Part shown: one piece after another, positions 25,209 to 33,342 of the stretch
Layout: every line of letters starts with the position of its first letter
Position numbering within the stretch: the first letter of the stretch is position 1
Origin: an uncultured Erythrobacteraceae bacterium
Lineage (GTDB): Bacteria; Pseudomonadota; Alphaproteobacteria; Sphingomonadales; Sphingomonadaceae
Length of the DNA stretch: 43,036 bases
Assembly: GCA_946482075.1 (NCBI GenBank)
Contig: CAMLQG010000019.1
Span: 1 to 43,036, forward strand
Reading direction: 5' to 3'
Notes under the pieces: model-generated
Seen by the model: only the letters and a program-made list of their open reading frames with translations
The model's database searches: none
What the model was told of the DNA's origin: nothing
Position numbers and translations under genes: made by a program

Positions 25209-25889
25209 TCAGGCCCTGGCGCGTTCTTCATCCTCGGGCGGATAGGCGCCCGTGGCGGCGTAATGGACCATTTCCGCGACATTGGTCGCGTGGTCGCCGA
25301 TGCGTTCCAGGTTCCGCGCGACGAAGAGCAGCTGTGCCGCACTGCTGATCGTGGCGGGGTTCTCCATCATATAGGAGACGAGGTTGCGGAAGATGCTGTT
25401 GTAGAAAGCGTCGACCTTGTTGTCCCGTTCGATCACTTCCTTGGCAAGCAGCGGATCGCGCGCGGCATAGGCGGTCAGCACGTCGTGGACCATCTCGATC
25501 GCGATCTCGCCCATGGCGGGGAGCAGCGTCAGCGGTTCGAACATCTTGTTCGCCTCGATCCGGTCGACGCGCTTTGCGATGTTCTTAGCATAGTCGCCGA
25601 TACGCTCCAGAACGCCGGCGATCTTCAGCGCGGCGATCACTTCGCGCAGATCGTCCGCCATGGGCGCGCGCAACGCGATCACGCGCACCGCCAAGCGATC
25701 GATCTCGGTTTCGAGCGCGTCGATCTTCTTGTCGCGCACGATCACGGCCTGCGCCGTGTCTTCGGAGCGACTGATCAGCGCATCGAGAGCTTCCTGGACC
25801 GAGAGTTCCGCCAGACCGCCCATTTCGGCGATCAGGCCCCGCAGCCGGGTGATATCCTCGTCGAAAGCCTTGACCGTATGTTCCGTCAT
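25209..25889 (-). CDS. phoU: Phosphate signalling protein PhoU
   Basis: The 226-residue protein has two PhoU-type three-helix repeats (about 15-105 and 118-210), with metal-cluster motifs ERIGDYAKNIA (about 115-125) and ERIGDHATNVAEM (about 197-209). PhoU links the Pst transporter to PhoR and keeps the kinase off when phosphate is plentiful. The start codon overlaps the pstB stop (TGATGA-type junction at 25889), so the two are translationally coupled. Confidence 0.96.
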   Translation of the reverse strand: MTEHTVKAFDEDITRLRGLIAEMGGLAELSVQEALDALISRSEDTAQAVIVRDKKIDALETEIDRLAVRVIALRAPMADDLREVIAALKIAGVLERIGDYAKNIAKRVDRIEANKMFEPLTLLPAMGEIAIEMVHDVLTAYAARDPLLAKEVIERDNKVDAFYNSIFRNLVSYMMENPATISSAAQLLFVARNLERIGDHATNVAEMVHYAATGAYPPEDEERARA

Positions 25890-26710
25890 CAGCCGTACCG
25901 TCCCGTGATATAGTCCTTGGTGCGTTCTTCACGCGGATTGGTGAAGATGTCCGAGGTCGCGCCATATTCGACCATGCGGCCGAGGTGGAAGAACGCCGTG
26001 CGCTGCGAAACGCGCGCAGCCTGCTGCATCGAGTGGGTAACGATCACGATAGCATAACGGCCCCGCAGCTCGTCGATCAGTTCCTCGATACGCGCGGTCG
26101 CGATCGGGTCCAGAGCGGAGCAGGGCTCGTCCATCAGGATCACTTCGGGATCGACCGCGATGGCGCGCGCGATACACAGGCGCTGCTGCTGGCCGCCGGA
26201 CAGGGCCGTGCCGCTATCCGTCAGGCGATCCTTCACTTCGTCCCACAGGCCGGCGCGCTGCAGCGATTTCTCGACGATCTCGTCCAGTTCCGCGCGGTTG
26301 GACGCGAGCCCGTGTATGCGCGGGCCATAGGCGATGTTTTCATAGATCGTCTTCGGGAAGGGATTGGGCTTCTGGAAGACCATGCCCACGCGCGCGCGCA
26401 GCAGCACGACATCCATGGTCTGGATATCCTGCCCGTCGAGCCTGATCTCGCCCGTCACTTTCGCGGCCGCGATCGTGTCGTTCATGCGGTTGAGCGACCG
26501 CAGAAAGGTGGACTTGCCGCAGCCCGAAGGGCCGATGAAGGCGGTGACATATTTTGTCTGGATGTCGATCGACACGTCATCGATCGCTTTCTTGTCGCCG
26601 TAATAGACGCACACGTCCCGCGCGCTGATCTTGGGGGAAAGCTCACCGGTGGGATCGTGGAATACCGTATCGGACATGAGCGTCTCGCTGGAAGGGAGTG
26701 TCGTCACCAT
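25889..26710 (-). CDS. pstB: Phosphate ABC transporter ATP-binding protein PstB
   Basis: The 273-residue ATPase drives PstCA-mediated phosphate import at the inner membrane. Walker [10 protein letters not shown], the Q loop in [15 protein letters not shown] signature [14 protein letters not shown], Walker [13 protein letters not shown] and the switch His in [10 protein letters not shown] are all intact. The ATG at 26710 overlaps the pstA stop by 7 nt. The internal ATG at 26677, giving 262 residues, is an equally reasonable start because conserved PstB sequence begins only after it. Confidence 0.96.
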   Translation of the reverse strand: MVTTLPSSETLMSDTVFHDPTGELSPKISARDVCVYYGDKKAIDDVSIDIQTKYVTAFIGPSGCGKSTFLRSLNRMNDTIAAAKVTGEIRLDGQDIQTMDVVLLRARVGMVFQKPNPFPKTIYENIAYGPRIHGLASNRAELDEIVEKSLQRAGLWDEVKDRLTDSGTALSGGQQQRLCIARAIAVDPEVILMDEPCSALDPIATARIEELIDELRGRYAIVIVTHSMQQAARVSQRTAFFHLGRMVEYGATSDIFTNPREERTKDYITGRYG

Positions 26711-27954
26711 TTCTTCTCGAACCGGTTGCGGAGGTAGATCGCCAATCCGTTCATCACGAGGAGGAACATTAGCAGGATAATGATTGCGGCCGAAGTCCGC
26801 TCGACGAAGCCGCGGTCGATCTCGTCGGACCAGAGGAAGATCTGGACCGGCAGGACCGTCGCGGGCGAGGTGAACCCGTCCGGCGGCGTCGCGATGAAGG
26901 CGCGCATGCCGATCATCAGGAGCGGCGCGGTTTCACCCAGCGCGCGTGCCATGCCGATGATCGTGCCGGTCAGGATGCCGGGCAGCGCCAGCGGCAGGAC
27001 ATGATGGAACACGACCTGCACCGGCGAGGCGCCGATCGCCAGCGCGCCGCTGCGGATCGAAGGCGGAACGGCCTTGATCGCGTTGCGGCCCGAAATGACG
27101 ATGACAGGCATGGTCATCAACGCCAGCGTCATGCCGCCGATCAGTGGCGCGGAGCGGTAATGCGGGAAGATCCAGAGAAACACGGCAAGGCCGAGTAGGC
27201 CGAAGATGATCGACGGGACGGCCGCCAGATTGTTGATCGAGACCTCGATAAGGTCCGTCCAGCGGTTCTTGGGGGCGTATTCCTCGAGATAGAGCGCGGA
27301 CAGTACGCCGATCGGGAACGCCAGGGCGAGCGTGATCAGCATGGTGAGGAACGAGCCCTTGAGCGCGCCCCAGATGCCGACCGATTGCGGATCGGTGCCG
27401 TCGGCGCGCGAGAAGAAGCCGGTATCGAAATTCCGGGCCAGAACGCCTTTTTCCGCCAGCTGCTTCGCCACGGGGCGGAGATCTTCCGGGCCTTCCCCGC
27501 GCAGCGCGGCAGCCAGTTTGTCGCTGGCAGGCAGTTCGAACACGACCTTGCGGTCCAGCATCGCCGGATCGGCGATGATCTGGTCGGCCGCGACTCGCCA
27601 TGCATCGCTGCTGAGCCCGGCCGCGGCCTTTTCGCCCAGCGATGCCGTCGCGGCGCTTTCGATCACTTGCGGCAACCCCGCATTTTCGAGCGATTGCCGC
27701 GCGCCCCGGCTATCGAGCAGGCGGCGGTCCAGCGAAAGGCCGGAGTCTGCAAGGTTGACGGGGATGGTCAGCTCCGCGCGCTTGAACCCGCCGACGCCAT
27801 TCATCGTCATTGTCACCAGCAGGAAGGCCAGCACCACGATCGAGAAGAGGATCGCGCCCAGTCCCAGGAACTTGAAGCGCCTCTCGGCCGCGTAGCGCTT
27901 TTTCAGCCGCCGTTCGAACGCAGCCTTCTGCGGGGAGGAAGTGATCTCACTCAT
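26704..27954 (-). CDS. pstA: Phosphate ABC transporter permease PstA with long N-terminal domain
   Basis: This 416-residue permease is longer than the roughly 280-300 residues of E. coli PstA. After a first membrane helix (about 29-52) there is a periplasmic region of about 130 residues (about 55-190) of the kind annotated DUF3333 in alphaproteobacterial PstA, then the normal six-helix core with the ABC permease EAA-like loop [23 protein letters not shown] (described here by its first residues only). The ATG at 27954 overlaps the pstC stop by 8 nt; an in-frame GTG at 27963 is an alternative. Confidence 0.93.
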   Translation of the reverse strand: MSEITSSPQKAAFERRLKKRYAAERRFKFLGLGAILFSIVVLAFLLVTMTMNGVGGFKRAELTIPVNLADSGLSLDRRLLDSRGARQSLENAGLPQVIESAATASLGEKAAAGLSSDAWRVAADQIIADPAMLDRKVVFELPASDKLAAALRGEGPEDLRPVAKQLAEKGVLARNFDTGFFSRADGTDPQSVGIWGALKGSFLTMLITLALAFPIGVLSALYLEEYAPKNRWTDLIEVSINNLAAVPSIIFGLLGLAVFLWIFPHYRSAPLIGGMTLALMTMPVIVISGRNAIKAVPPSIRSGALAIGASPVQVVFHHVLPLALPGILTGTIIGMARALGETAPLLMIGMRAFIATPPDGFTSPATVLPVQIFLWSDEIDRGFVERTSAAIIILLMFLLVMNGLAIYLRNRFEKKW

Positions 27955-29332
27955 AAGCTTCACGGAACCGTTTGACGACGCGCAGGGCGACGAAGTTGAG
28001 AGCGAGCGTGACCATGAACAGCACGAAGCCGAGCGCGAAGGCGCTGAGCGTGGCCGGATGGTCGAAGCTTCCTTCGCCGGTCAGCATGGCCACGATCTGG
28101 AACGTTACCGTGGTCATCGCTTCCAGCGGATTGACGGAGAGGTTGGCAGCCGCGCCCGCGGCCATGACGACGATCATGGTTTCCCCGATCGCGCGGCTGA
28201 TCGCCAGCATCACCCCCGCGACGATGCCGGGGAGGGCGGCCGGCACCAGCACCCGCTTGATCGTCTCCGATGTGGTAGCGCCCATCGCCAGACTGCCGTC
28301 GCGCATCGCTTGCGGCACGGCGGCGATGGAATCGTCCGCCATGGAAGATACGAACGGGATGATCATCACGCCCATGACAAGGCCTGCCGCCAATGCGCTT
28401 TCGCTCGACGCATTGGAGATGCCGATCGCCTGCGCCATGTCGCGGACTATGGGCGCCACGGTCAGGGCCGCGAAATATCCGTAGACCACGGTCGGCACGC
28501 CGGCGAGGATCTCCAGCGCCGGCTTGAGCCATTTGCGCCAGCGCGGATCGGCATATTGCGTGAGGTAGATCGCGCTCATCAGGCCGAGCGGGATGGCCAC
28601 GACCATGGCGATGATCGCGCCGATATAGATCGTTCCCCAGAAGAGCGGGATCGCGCCATAGCGCGACGGATCCGGATTGAGCGGATTGCCCATGGGGTCC
28701 GGGCCCCAATGGGTGCCGAACAGGAAATCGACCGGCGAGACCATGCCGAAGAAGCGGATGGTCTCGAACACCAGCGAAACGAGAATGCCGAGCGTGGTGA
28801 GGATCGCGACCAGCGAGGCGAACAGGAGGATCGTCATCACCGTCCGTTCGACATGCGTGCGGGCGGCGAAATCCGGCTTGATGCGGAGATAGGCCCAGAC
28901 GCCGCCGAGGAAAGCGATGATCAGCGTGGCGGCGATGCCGATGAAGCGCATCTTGCTGTAGGCTTCGCGGAACGGCTCCACCAGCGCCGCGGCTTCCTTG
29001 TTGAACACGCCCTGCGCGGCACCCTGTGCGACCGCGGCGGCTTCGCTGAGCATCATCTGCCGCTTGAAGCCGAATTCCGGAAGATTGGCGGCAGCCGGGT
29101 TGGCGAGGACCGCGCTCGAGACGAGTTGGGGAGAGACGATGCTCCAGAAGATCACGAAGATCAGGACCGGGATCACGATCCACAGCGCGACATACCAGGC
29201 ATGGTAATTGGGTAGGGAGGCCAGCCTACCGCCCGGTGCCTGGCGCTTGAAGCTCCAGGCACGCGCGCGGGCGGCCAGCCATCCGATGACGCCGAGCCCG
29301 AGGGCAAGGAGAAGGAGGATGGCTGGCGACAT
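27947..29332 (-). CDS. pstC: Phosphate ABC transporter permease PstC
   Basis: The 461-residue permease has an N-terminal extension of about 150 residues (helices at about 1-22 and 44-66, then a loop region) before the conserved PstC core. The core contains GTIYIGAIIAMVVAIPLGL, LEILAGVPTVVYGYFA and LAMGATTSETIKRVLVPAAL with the cytoplasmic loop that contacts PstB. Together with PstA it forms the membrane channel. It starts 15 nt after the pstS stop and overlaps pstA. Confidence 0.94.
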   Translation of the reverse strand: MSPAILLLLALGLGVIGWLAARARAWSFKRQAPGGRLASLPNYHAWYVALWIVIPVLIFVIFWSIVSPQLVSSAVLANPAAANLPEFGFKRQMMLSEAAAVAQGAAQGVFNKEAAALVEPFREAYSKMRFIGIAATLIIAFLGGVWAYLRIKPDFAARTHVERTVMTILLFASLVAILTTLGILVSLVFETIRFFGMVSPVDFLFGTHWGPDPMGNPLNPDPSRYGAIPLFWGTIYIGAIIAMVVAIPLGLMSAIYLTQYADPRWRKWLKPALEILAGVPTVVYGYFAALTVAPIVRDMAQAIGISNASSESALAAGLVMGVMIIPFVSSMADDSIAAVPQAMRDGSLAMGATTSETIKRVLVPAALPGIVAGVMLAISRAIGETMIVVMAAGAAANLSVNPLEAMTTVTFQIVAMLTGEGSFDHPATLSAFALGFVLFMVTLALNFVALRVVKRFREAYE

Positions 29333-29347
29333 GAGAGATGCGGTTCC

Positions 29348-30397
29348 TTACTTCAGGTCTTCGCCGGTGAGCGTCGTCAGCTTGCTGACAGCGTCCGCGC
29401 TGGCGGTCTGCACCGCATCGGGAGCGACGACCATGCCGAGCTTGGCGAGGAGGCCGTCCTTGCCCCAGCTCTTGGCCCATTCGGCGAGATATTCCTTGAG
29501 ACCTGGAATAGCGTCCAGATGGGCCTTCTTGGCATAGATGTAGAGCGGACGCGCGCCGGGATATTCGAATTTCGAGATCGTCTCGTAAGTCGGCAGCACG
29601 CCGCTGATCGGCAGGCCGACCAGCTTGTCGGCGTTCTCTTCGAGGTAGCTGAAGCCGAACACGCCGATAGCCTTGGGATTCGCTTCGATCTTCTGGACGA
29701 TCAGATTGTCGTTTTCGCCCGCATCGACATAGGCGCCGTCGCCGCGGACCTCGGTGCAGATCTGCTTGTACTGGTCCTCGTCCTTGTCCTTCAGTTCCTT
29801 CATCGCCGGATCGGTCTTGCAGCCGGCTTCGAGGATCAGTTCCTTCATCGCGTCACGCGTACCGGAGGTGGAGGGCGGCCCGTAGACCAGGATCGGCTCG
29901 GCCGGGAGCGAGCCATCGACGTCCTTCCAGGTCTTGGCGGTCTGGTCCTTGCCGAACGGCTTGGCGGCCAGCGCCTTGTAGAGAATTTCCGGAGTCAGCT
30001 TGAGCCCGACGCCCTTCTTCGATTCCGCGAAGGCGATACCGTCGAGGCCTACCTGGATCTCGATGATGTCCTTCACGCCATTGGCCTGGCATTCCTCGAA
30101 CTCGGACTTCTTGATCCGGCGCGAGGCGTTTTCAATGTCGGGATGTTCCGCGCCCAGCCCGGCGCAGAAAAGCTTCATGCCGCCGCCGGTGCCGGTCGAT
30201 TCGATGATCGGGGACTTGAAATCGGGATGTCCCTTGGCGAAGCTTTCAGCCACCGCCTTGGCGAAGGGATAGACGGTCGATGAACCGACCGCGCGAATCG
30301 AATCGCGCGTGCTGCCCGCGGCGTCGCCACCCCCGCAGCCGGCCAAAAGCGTGCTTGCGGCCATCACGGTCGCGAGAAATACGGACTTCTTCATCAT
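29348..30397 (-). CDS. pstS: Phosphate-binding lipoprotein PstS
   Basis: The 349-residue product starts MMKKSVFLATVMAASTLLAGC, a lipoprotein signal whose lipobox LAGC would anchor it on the outer face of the inner membrane. The phosphate-binding fold is indicated by GSSTVYPFAKAVAESFA (about 40-56), STGTGGGMKLFC, YGPPSTSGTRDAMKE and FGFSYLEENADK. The start at 30397 (or the next Met at 30394) is fixed by a GGGAGG ribosome binding site at 30404-30409. A Pho box lies 62 nt further upstream, so this gene opens the phosphate-starvation transcript. Confidence 0.95.
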   Translation of the reverse strand: MMKKSVFLATVMAASTLLAGCGGGDAAGSTRDSIRAVGSSTVYPFAKAVAESFAKGHPDFKSPIIESTGTGGGMKLFCAGLGAEHPDIENASRRIKKSEFEECQANGVKDIIEIQVGLDGIAFAESKKGVGLKLTPEILYKALAAKPFGKDQTAKTWKDVDGSLPAEPILVYGPPSTSGTRDAMKELILEAGCKTDPAMKELKDKDEDQYKQICTEVRGDGAYVDAGENDNLIVQKIEANPKAIGVFGFSYLEENADKLVGLPISGVLPTYETISKFEYPGARPLYIYAKKAHLDAIPGLKEYLAEWAKSWGKDGLLAKLGMVVAPDAVQTASADAVSKLTTLTGEDLK

Positions 30398-30458
30398 TGG
30401 AAACCTCCCGTGCCGAGGCCACGCTAATGGCCGTTGAAGGCCGCGATGTTGAATTTTT

Positions 30459-30476
30459 GTGACAGCATCATGACAA
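30459..30476 (-). promoter_or_regulatory. Pho box (PhoB binding site) for pstS
   Basis: Read on the minus strand, TTGTCAT (30470-30476), four bases and CTGTCAC (30459-30465) match the two 7-bp direct repeats of the Pho box, followed by an A-rich run. It ends exactly at the phoR stop codon (30477-30479), so pst transcription can start independently of phoR. Confidence 0.88.
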
Positions 30477-31667
30477 TCACTCCGCTTCTGTTTCAAGCAG
30501 CGGAAATCGCACCGTTACCGTCGTGCCTTCGCCCTGCCTGCTCGCGATATCGAGCTTGCCGCGATGGCGTTCGACGATGTGCTTCACAATGGCGAGGCCG
30601 AGGCCCGTGCCGCCGGCCGCACGGCTGCGCCCCGGGTCGGTCCGGTAGAAGCGGCGCGTCAGATGCGGAATGTGTTCCGGCGCGATCCCTTCGCCGCGAT
30701 CGCGCACGGTCACGCTGGCCATTCGTTCGTCCTCCTGCGTCAAGGTGACGGTGACGGGCTGGTCGTTCGCCCCGTATTTCAGCGCATTGTCGACGAGATT
30801 TCGCACGAGCTGTTCGAGTTGTCGGCGGTCGCCGCGTACGAAAAGCGGGAGTTTCGCCTGCGAGATCTTCACCCGGGGCTTGTCTTCGGGAATGCCGGCG
30901 TCGCGTGCTGCCTGAGCGACGAGCCCGTTGAGTTCGACCTTCTCATCCGGCGTATCGTGCTTCTCGGCTTCGATCCGCGAGAGGGACATGAGATCCTCGA
31001 CCAGGCTCTGCAGCCGCTTCGCTTCGCGCAGCACGGTTTCGTAGAAGCGCCGCGCCGTCTTCTGATCGAGATCCTGCTCGGCATCCGCCAGCGTTTCCAC
31101 ATAGCCGATGATCGATGCCAGCGGGGTGCGCAGCTCATGGCTCGCATTGGCGACGAAATCGGTGTGCGCGCGGCTGATATCCGCCTCCGCCGTGCGATTG
31201 ATCAGTTCGATCATGCGATAGCGTTGGTCGATCGGATGGCTGCTCACCTGCCAGATGCTTCTGGCGGTGGTGAGCCCCTGGATCGTGGCCGTGCCGTTTT
31301 CCTTCGCGTCCACCAGCGCGATTGCGGCCGGGTGGCGCAACGCGACGCGCGCGTCCTGGCCGACGATATGCCGGCCCAGCGCTTCGCGCGCGGCTTGATT
31401 GGCGATGAGAATGCGGTTCCGGTCCAGCATGAGCAGGGGCAGGCCGGAATGTTCGATCAGATCGCGCATGCTGTCGCGGCTGATCTTCACGCTATCCGCG
31501 ACGGGAATCGGCTTGGGCGGCTCGGGCAGCGCCAGCCAGAGGGACGCGATCCAGAGGAAAGCGATAGCGATCACCAGCCAGACGTCCGCGCCGGCCACAA
31601 GCATGCCAAGCGCACCTGCGATCGCCAGAACAACGCCGGGCCAGGGGAAGGACTTGCGGTTGCTCAT
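30477..31667 (-). CDS. phoR: Phosphate regulon sensor histidine kinase PhoR
   Basis: The 396-residue kinase has two N-terminal membrane helices (about 9-45), a PAS-like domain (about 65-165), the phosphoacceptor motif FVANASHELRTPLASIIGY (about 171-189) and an ATPase domain with NLVDNALKYG, VRDRGEGIAPEH, RFYRTD and GGTGLGLAIVKHI. It phosphorylates PhoB when Pst activity is low. Here phoR precedes pstS instead of pairing with phoB. It lies 65 nt after the Phd/YefM-PAS gene on the same strand and may be transcribed with it. Confidence 0.94.
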   Translation of the reverse strand: MSNRKSFPWPGVVLAIAGALGMLVAGADVWLVIAIAFLWIASLWLALPEPPKPIPVADSVKISRDSMRDLIEHSGLPLLMLDRNRILIANQAAREALGRHIVGQDARVALRHPAAIALVDAKENGTATIQGLTTARSIWQVSSHPIDQRYRMIELINRTAEADISRAHTDFVANASHELRTPLASIIGYVETLADAEQDLDQKTARRFYETVLREAKRLQSLVEDLMSLSRIEAEKHDTPDEKVELNGLVAQAARDAGIPEDKPRVKISQAKLPLFVRGDRRQLEQLVRNLVDNALKYGANDQPVTVTLTQEDERMASVTVRDRGEGIAPEHIPHLTRRFYRTDPGRSRAAGGTGLGLAIVKHIVERHRGKLDIASRQGEGTTVTVRFPLLETEAE

Positions 31668-31732
31668 CGCCGGCGGGGATTAGCTGCGTGCGCGACGTAT
31701 CGCCAGCCGAAATTCCCGCTTTCGGTTTTCTC

Positions 31733-32671
31733 CTAGCTCTGCGTATTCGGGATAGGCTGCCGCCCGCCGGCCTGATCTTCGCCCGATCCAGCGGTCGCGA
31801 GGCCGATGTCGTGGAACGCGATCGCTGCGCAGGCGCGGTTGTTGCTGGCCCAGTAAGGCGTGATGATCAGGGTCGCCTGTGCCATTTCCGTGCCGCGCCG
31901 CAGATAGCGGACCTGGATCATCGAACGGTGGTTCTGCTCGCTCAGCGCATCGTTGAGGACCGGCCGGCTTTGCGGATCGAGTATCGTGTGCAGCCGCGCC
32001 CCGATCAGCGTCTCGCGCGGGATATTCAGCAGTTGCGTCAACCCTCTGCTCGCGGAGAGGAAAGTACCGTCCTGATAGATCCTGCCGATACCCAAGCCCG
32101 GCACCCGTTCCAGCGTGTAGTCGATCGCGACGTCCGCCACCTGGCGGTCCCGCGCCATGTTCAGTTCGGTGACGTCGGTGCCGAACAGGGCAACGCCGTT
32201 CGGCCATGGCTTGATCAGATAGCGGAATATGCGGTTGGGGCGATGAGGGGCGGGCATGACCAGCACCTCTTCCCGTCCGGAATTGAGGACGTCGCGCATT
32301 CTGATGAGGAAGAACTGGTCTGTCGGCGTGCGGACAAGCTCGTCCGCCCTGAGGCCTTCGATCGGTCCGAAGTCGACATTGAAAGCCTCGCGCATCGCGC
32401 TATTGGCCCGCTGAATCCGAAGGTCATGGTCAAGGATGACTATGAGAGTATCGATGCTTTCGAGAACTATGGACAGCTTGGCTTCAAGCACATTGACCGT
32501 CTGTTCGTCGGAACGGCCAAGGTGCTGATATCTCTCGTAGCTCATGACGACCAGTTCCGGGCGTCCATGATTGGTGACTTCGACGATGCCGCTTGAGGCG
32601 AGTTGCTTCAGGCGCGGAAAATCTCGAACCATCTGTGTGCTGGTTAGCGTGTGAACTGACGAATCGACCAT
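31733..32671 (-). CDS. Phd/YefM antitoxin-like domain fused to two PAS-like domains
   Basis: The 312-residue product is unusual. Residues 1-50 read like a Phd/YefM antitoxin DNA-binding domain: THTLTSTQ-like start (VHTLTSTQMVRDFPRL), then GIVEVTNHGRPELVVMSYER and YQHL. After it come a PAS-like domain (about 60-150; ILDHDLRIQRANSAM) and a second (about 170-285; GIGRIYQDGTFLSASRGL, NIPRETLIGARLHTIL). No kinase, cyclase or toxin domain follows. The ATG at 32671 has GAAGGA upstream and is preferred over an ATG 18 nt earlier. No toxin gene lies next to it; downstream is phoR and upstream is non-coding DNA with repeated half-sites. My inference is a PAS-gated DNA-binding regulator. The fusion frame is continuous, with no stop or shift between the domains. 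Confidence 0.75.
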   Translation of the reverse strand: MVDSSVHTLTSTQMVRDFPRLKQLASSGIVEVTNHGRPELVVMSYERYQHLGRSDEQTVNVLEAKLSIVLESIDTLIVILDHDLRIQRANSAMREAFNVDFGPIEGLRADELVRTPTDQFFLIRMRDVLNSGREEVLVMPAPHRPNRIFRYLIKPWPNGVALFGTDVTELNMARDRQVADVAIDYTLERVPGLGIGRIYQDGTFLSASRGLTQLLNIPRETLIGARLHTILDPQSRPVLNDALSEQNHRSMIQVRYLRRGTEMAQATLIITPYWASNNRACAAIAFHDIGLATAGSGEDQAGGRQPIPNTQS

Positions 32672-32728
32672 GGCTCGCCGTCCTTCCATTCTCCCGAATA
32701 TGTATTTCTGTATTTTTCTCGCACAGGG

Positions 32729-32734
32729 ATAATA
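32729..32734 (-). promoter_or_regulatory. Possible -10 element for the Phd/YefM-PAS gene
   Basis: TATTAT on the minus strand matches five of six bases of the TATAAT consensus and lies 58 nt upstream of the ATG, in an AT-rich leader. No convincing -35 hexamer stands 16-18 nt upstream of it, so an activator or another sigma factor may be involved. Confidence 0.35.
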
Positions 32735-32767
32735 GCATCAAATTAACGAAAAGATATCTTCGCAACA

Positions 32768-32833
32768 TGGAATGGCGCAAATTCCACCTTCTTCCAGTGG
32801 CGTAACCAACTACGCGGCATACGTAAATTACGC
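32768..32833. promoter_or_regulatory. Cluster of inverted half-sites upstream of the Phd/YefM-PAS gene
   Basis: TGGAAT-N7-ATTCCA occupies 32768-32786. Then GCGTA (32800-32804), TACGC (32811-32815), TACGTA (32820-32825) and TACGC (32829-32833) give four related half-sites within 34 nt, two of them as the inverted pair GCGTA-N6-TACGC. Phd/YefM proteins usually bind short palindromes near their own promoter, so this is a candidate operator; it could equally serve the plus-strand unit that follows. Confidence 0.45.
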
Positions 32834-32904
32834 AGTTGCACGTGCTTTCCCCTGACACGGCTTACATAGGAATTTGCGCGATCCTGCAATTACAGGGAGA
32901 GGCC

Positions 32905-32961
32905 GTGAGTCCACGTAAATGGCGGCACCACTTTCGGTTCAGGACTCCGCCGCGAACGTAA
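32905..32961 (+). CDS. Possible 18-residue Arg-rich short ORF
   Basis: A GTG at 32905 follows AGGGAGAGG (32894-32902) by two bases and opens an 18-codon frame ending TAA: (M)SPRKWRHHFRFRTPPRT. Six Arg and two His make it strongly basic. The ribosome binding site is as good as those of real genes here, but the ORF is so short that this could be chance, and the SD-to-start spacing is tight. It might be a leader peptide for the structured region that follows. Confidence 0.3.
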   Translation: MSPRKWRHHFRFRTPPRT

Positions 32962-33047
32962 ACGCGTCCGGTGCGCCGCTTGCGGCACGCCCCTCCCAAA
33001 GACTTGTCTGGCCGGAGCCCTTCCCAGTCTCCGCCCTGGGCCGGACC

Positions 33048-33090
33048 GCCCGGTGACTGTCGCAAGCGCGTCCGTCACCGGGCATATTTT
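33048..33090 (+). terminator. Intrinsic terminator on the plus strand
   Basis: GCCCGGTGAC (33048-33057) and GTCACCGGGC (33074-33083) form a perfect 10-bp GC-rich stem with a 16-nt loop, followed by ATATTTTT. An alternative 7-bp stem CCGGGCA (33078-33084) with TGCCCGG (33091-33097) uses the same bases, so the two hairpins exclude each other; the latter would also serve minus-strand transcripts leaving the tRNA genes. Confidence 0.7.
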
Positions 33091-33123
33091 TGCCCGGCGA
33101 TCGCTTTCCGTATCGATGCAAGC

Positions 33124-33198
33124 TGGTGACCCCTACGGGAATCGAACCCGTGTTTCAGCCGTGAGAGGGCCGCGTCCTGACCGCTAGACGAAGGGGCC
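33124..33198 (-). tRNA. tRNA-Glu (anticodon CTC)
   Basis: The minus strand folds as a complete 75-nt tRNA including an encoded CCA. The acceptor GGCCCCT pairs with AGGGGTC (one G-T), the T arm has GGTTCGATTCC, and the anticodon stem CGGCC/GGCTG encloses the loop CTCTCAC with anticodon CTC, reading GAG. It is the downstream one of two adjacent tRNA-Glu genes. Confidence 0.95.
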
Positions 33199-33248
33199 GG
33201 TGCCTGTGGCGTGGTCACCCCGGGCAACGCGCCGAAGCGGCGTTGCCG

Positions 33249-33323
33249 TGGTGACCCCTACGGGAATCGAACCCGTGTTTCAGCCGTGAAAGGGCCGCGT
33301 CCTAACCGCTAGACGAAGGGGCC
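33249..33323 (-). tRNA. tRNA-Glu (anticodon TTC)
   Basis: The 75-nt sequence is identical to the neighbouring tRNA-Glu(CTC) except at two positions, one in the D loop (T instead of C) and the first anticodon base (T instead of C). The loop CTTTCAC gives anticodon TTC, reading GAA. CCA is encoded. A 50-nt spacer separates the two genes, and they probably form one precursor. Confidence 0.96.
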
Positions 33324-33342
33324 ATGCCGAAGGCAGGCCGGC

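Larger units (their letters stand above)
32880..33090 (+). ncRNA. Candidate plus-strand small transcript ending in an intrinsic terminator
   Basis: No plus-strand gene lies within 1 kb upstream, yet a good plus-strand intrinsic terminator stands at 33048-33090 and a ribosome binding site with a short ORF at 32896-32961. Between them the sequence is GC-rich with several possible stems (for example around CCGCTTGCGG at 32980-32990 and GGCCGG/CCGG pairs near 33010-33045). This makes a short independent transcript of about 200 nt plausible. The 5' end given here is an estimate, no promoter is convincing, and I recognise no known RNA family (not 6S, SRP, tmRNA or RNase P). Confidence 0.35.

Noticed and set aside
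27941..29215. A 424-codon plus-strand frame over pstC
   Set aside because: The translation is full of His/Arg/Asp and low in hydrophobic residues, typical of the antisense of a membrane protein.
31733..32671. A toxin-antitoxin system
   Set aside because: The Phd/YefM-like N-terminus suggested one, but no toxin-like gene is adjacent on either side and the rest of the protein is PAS-like.
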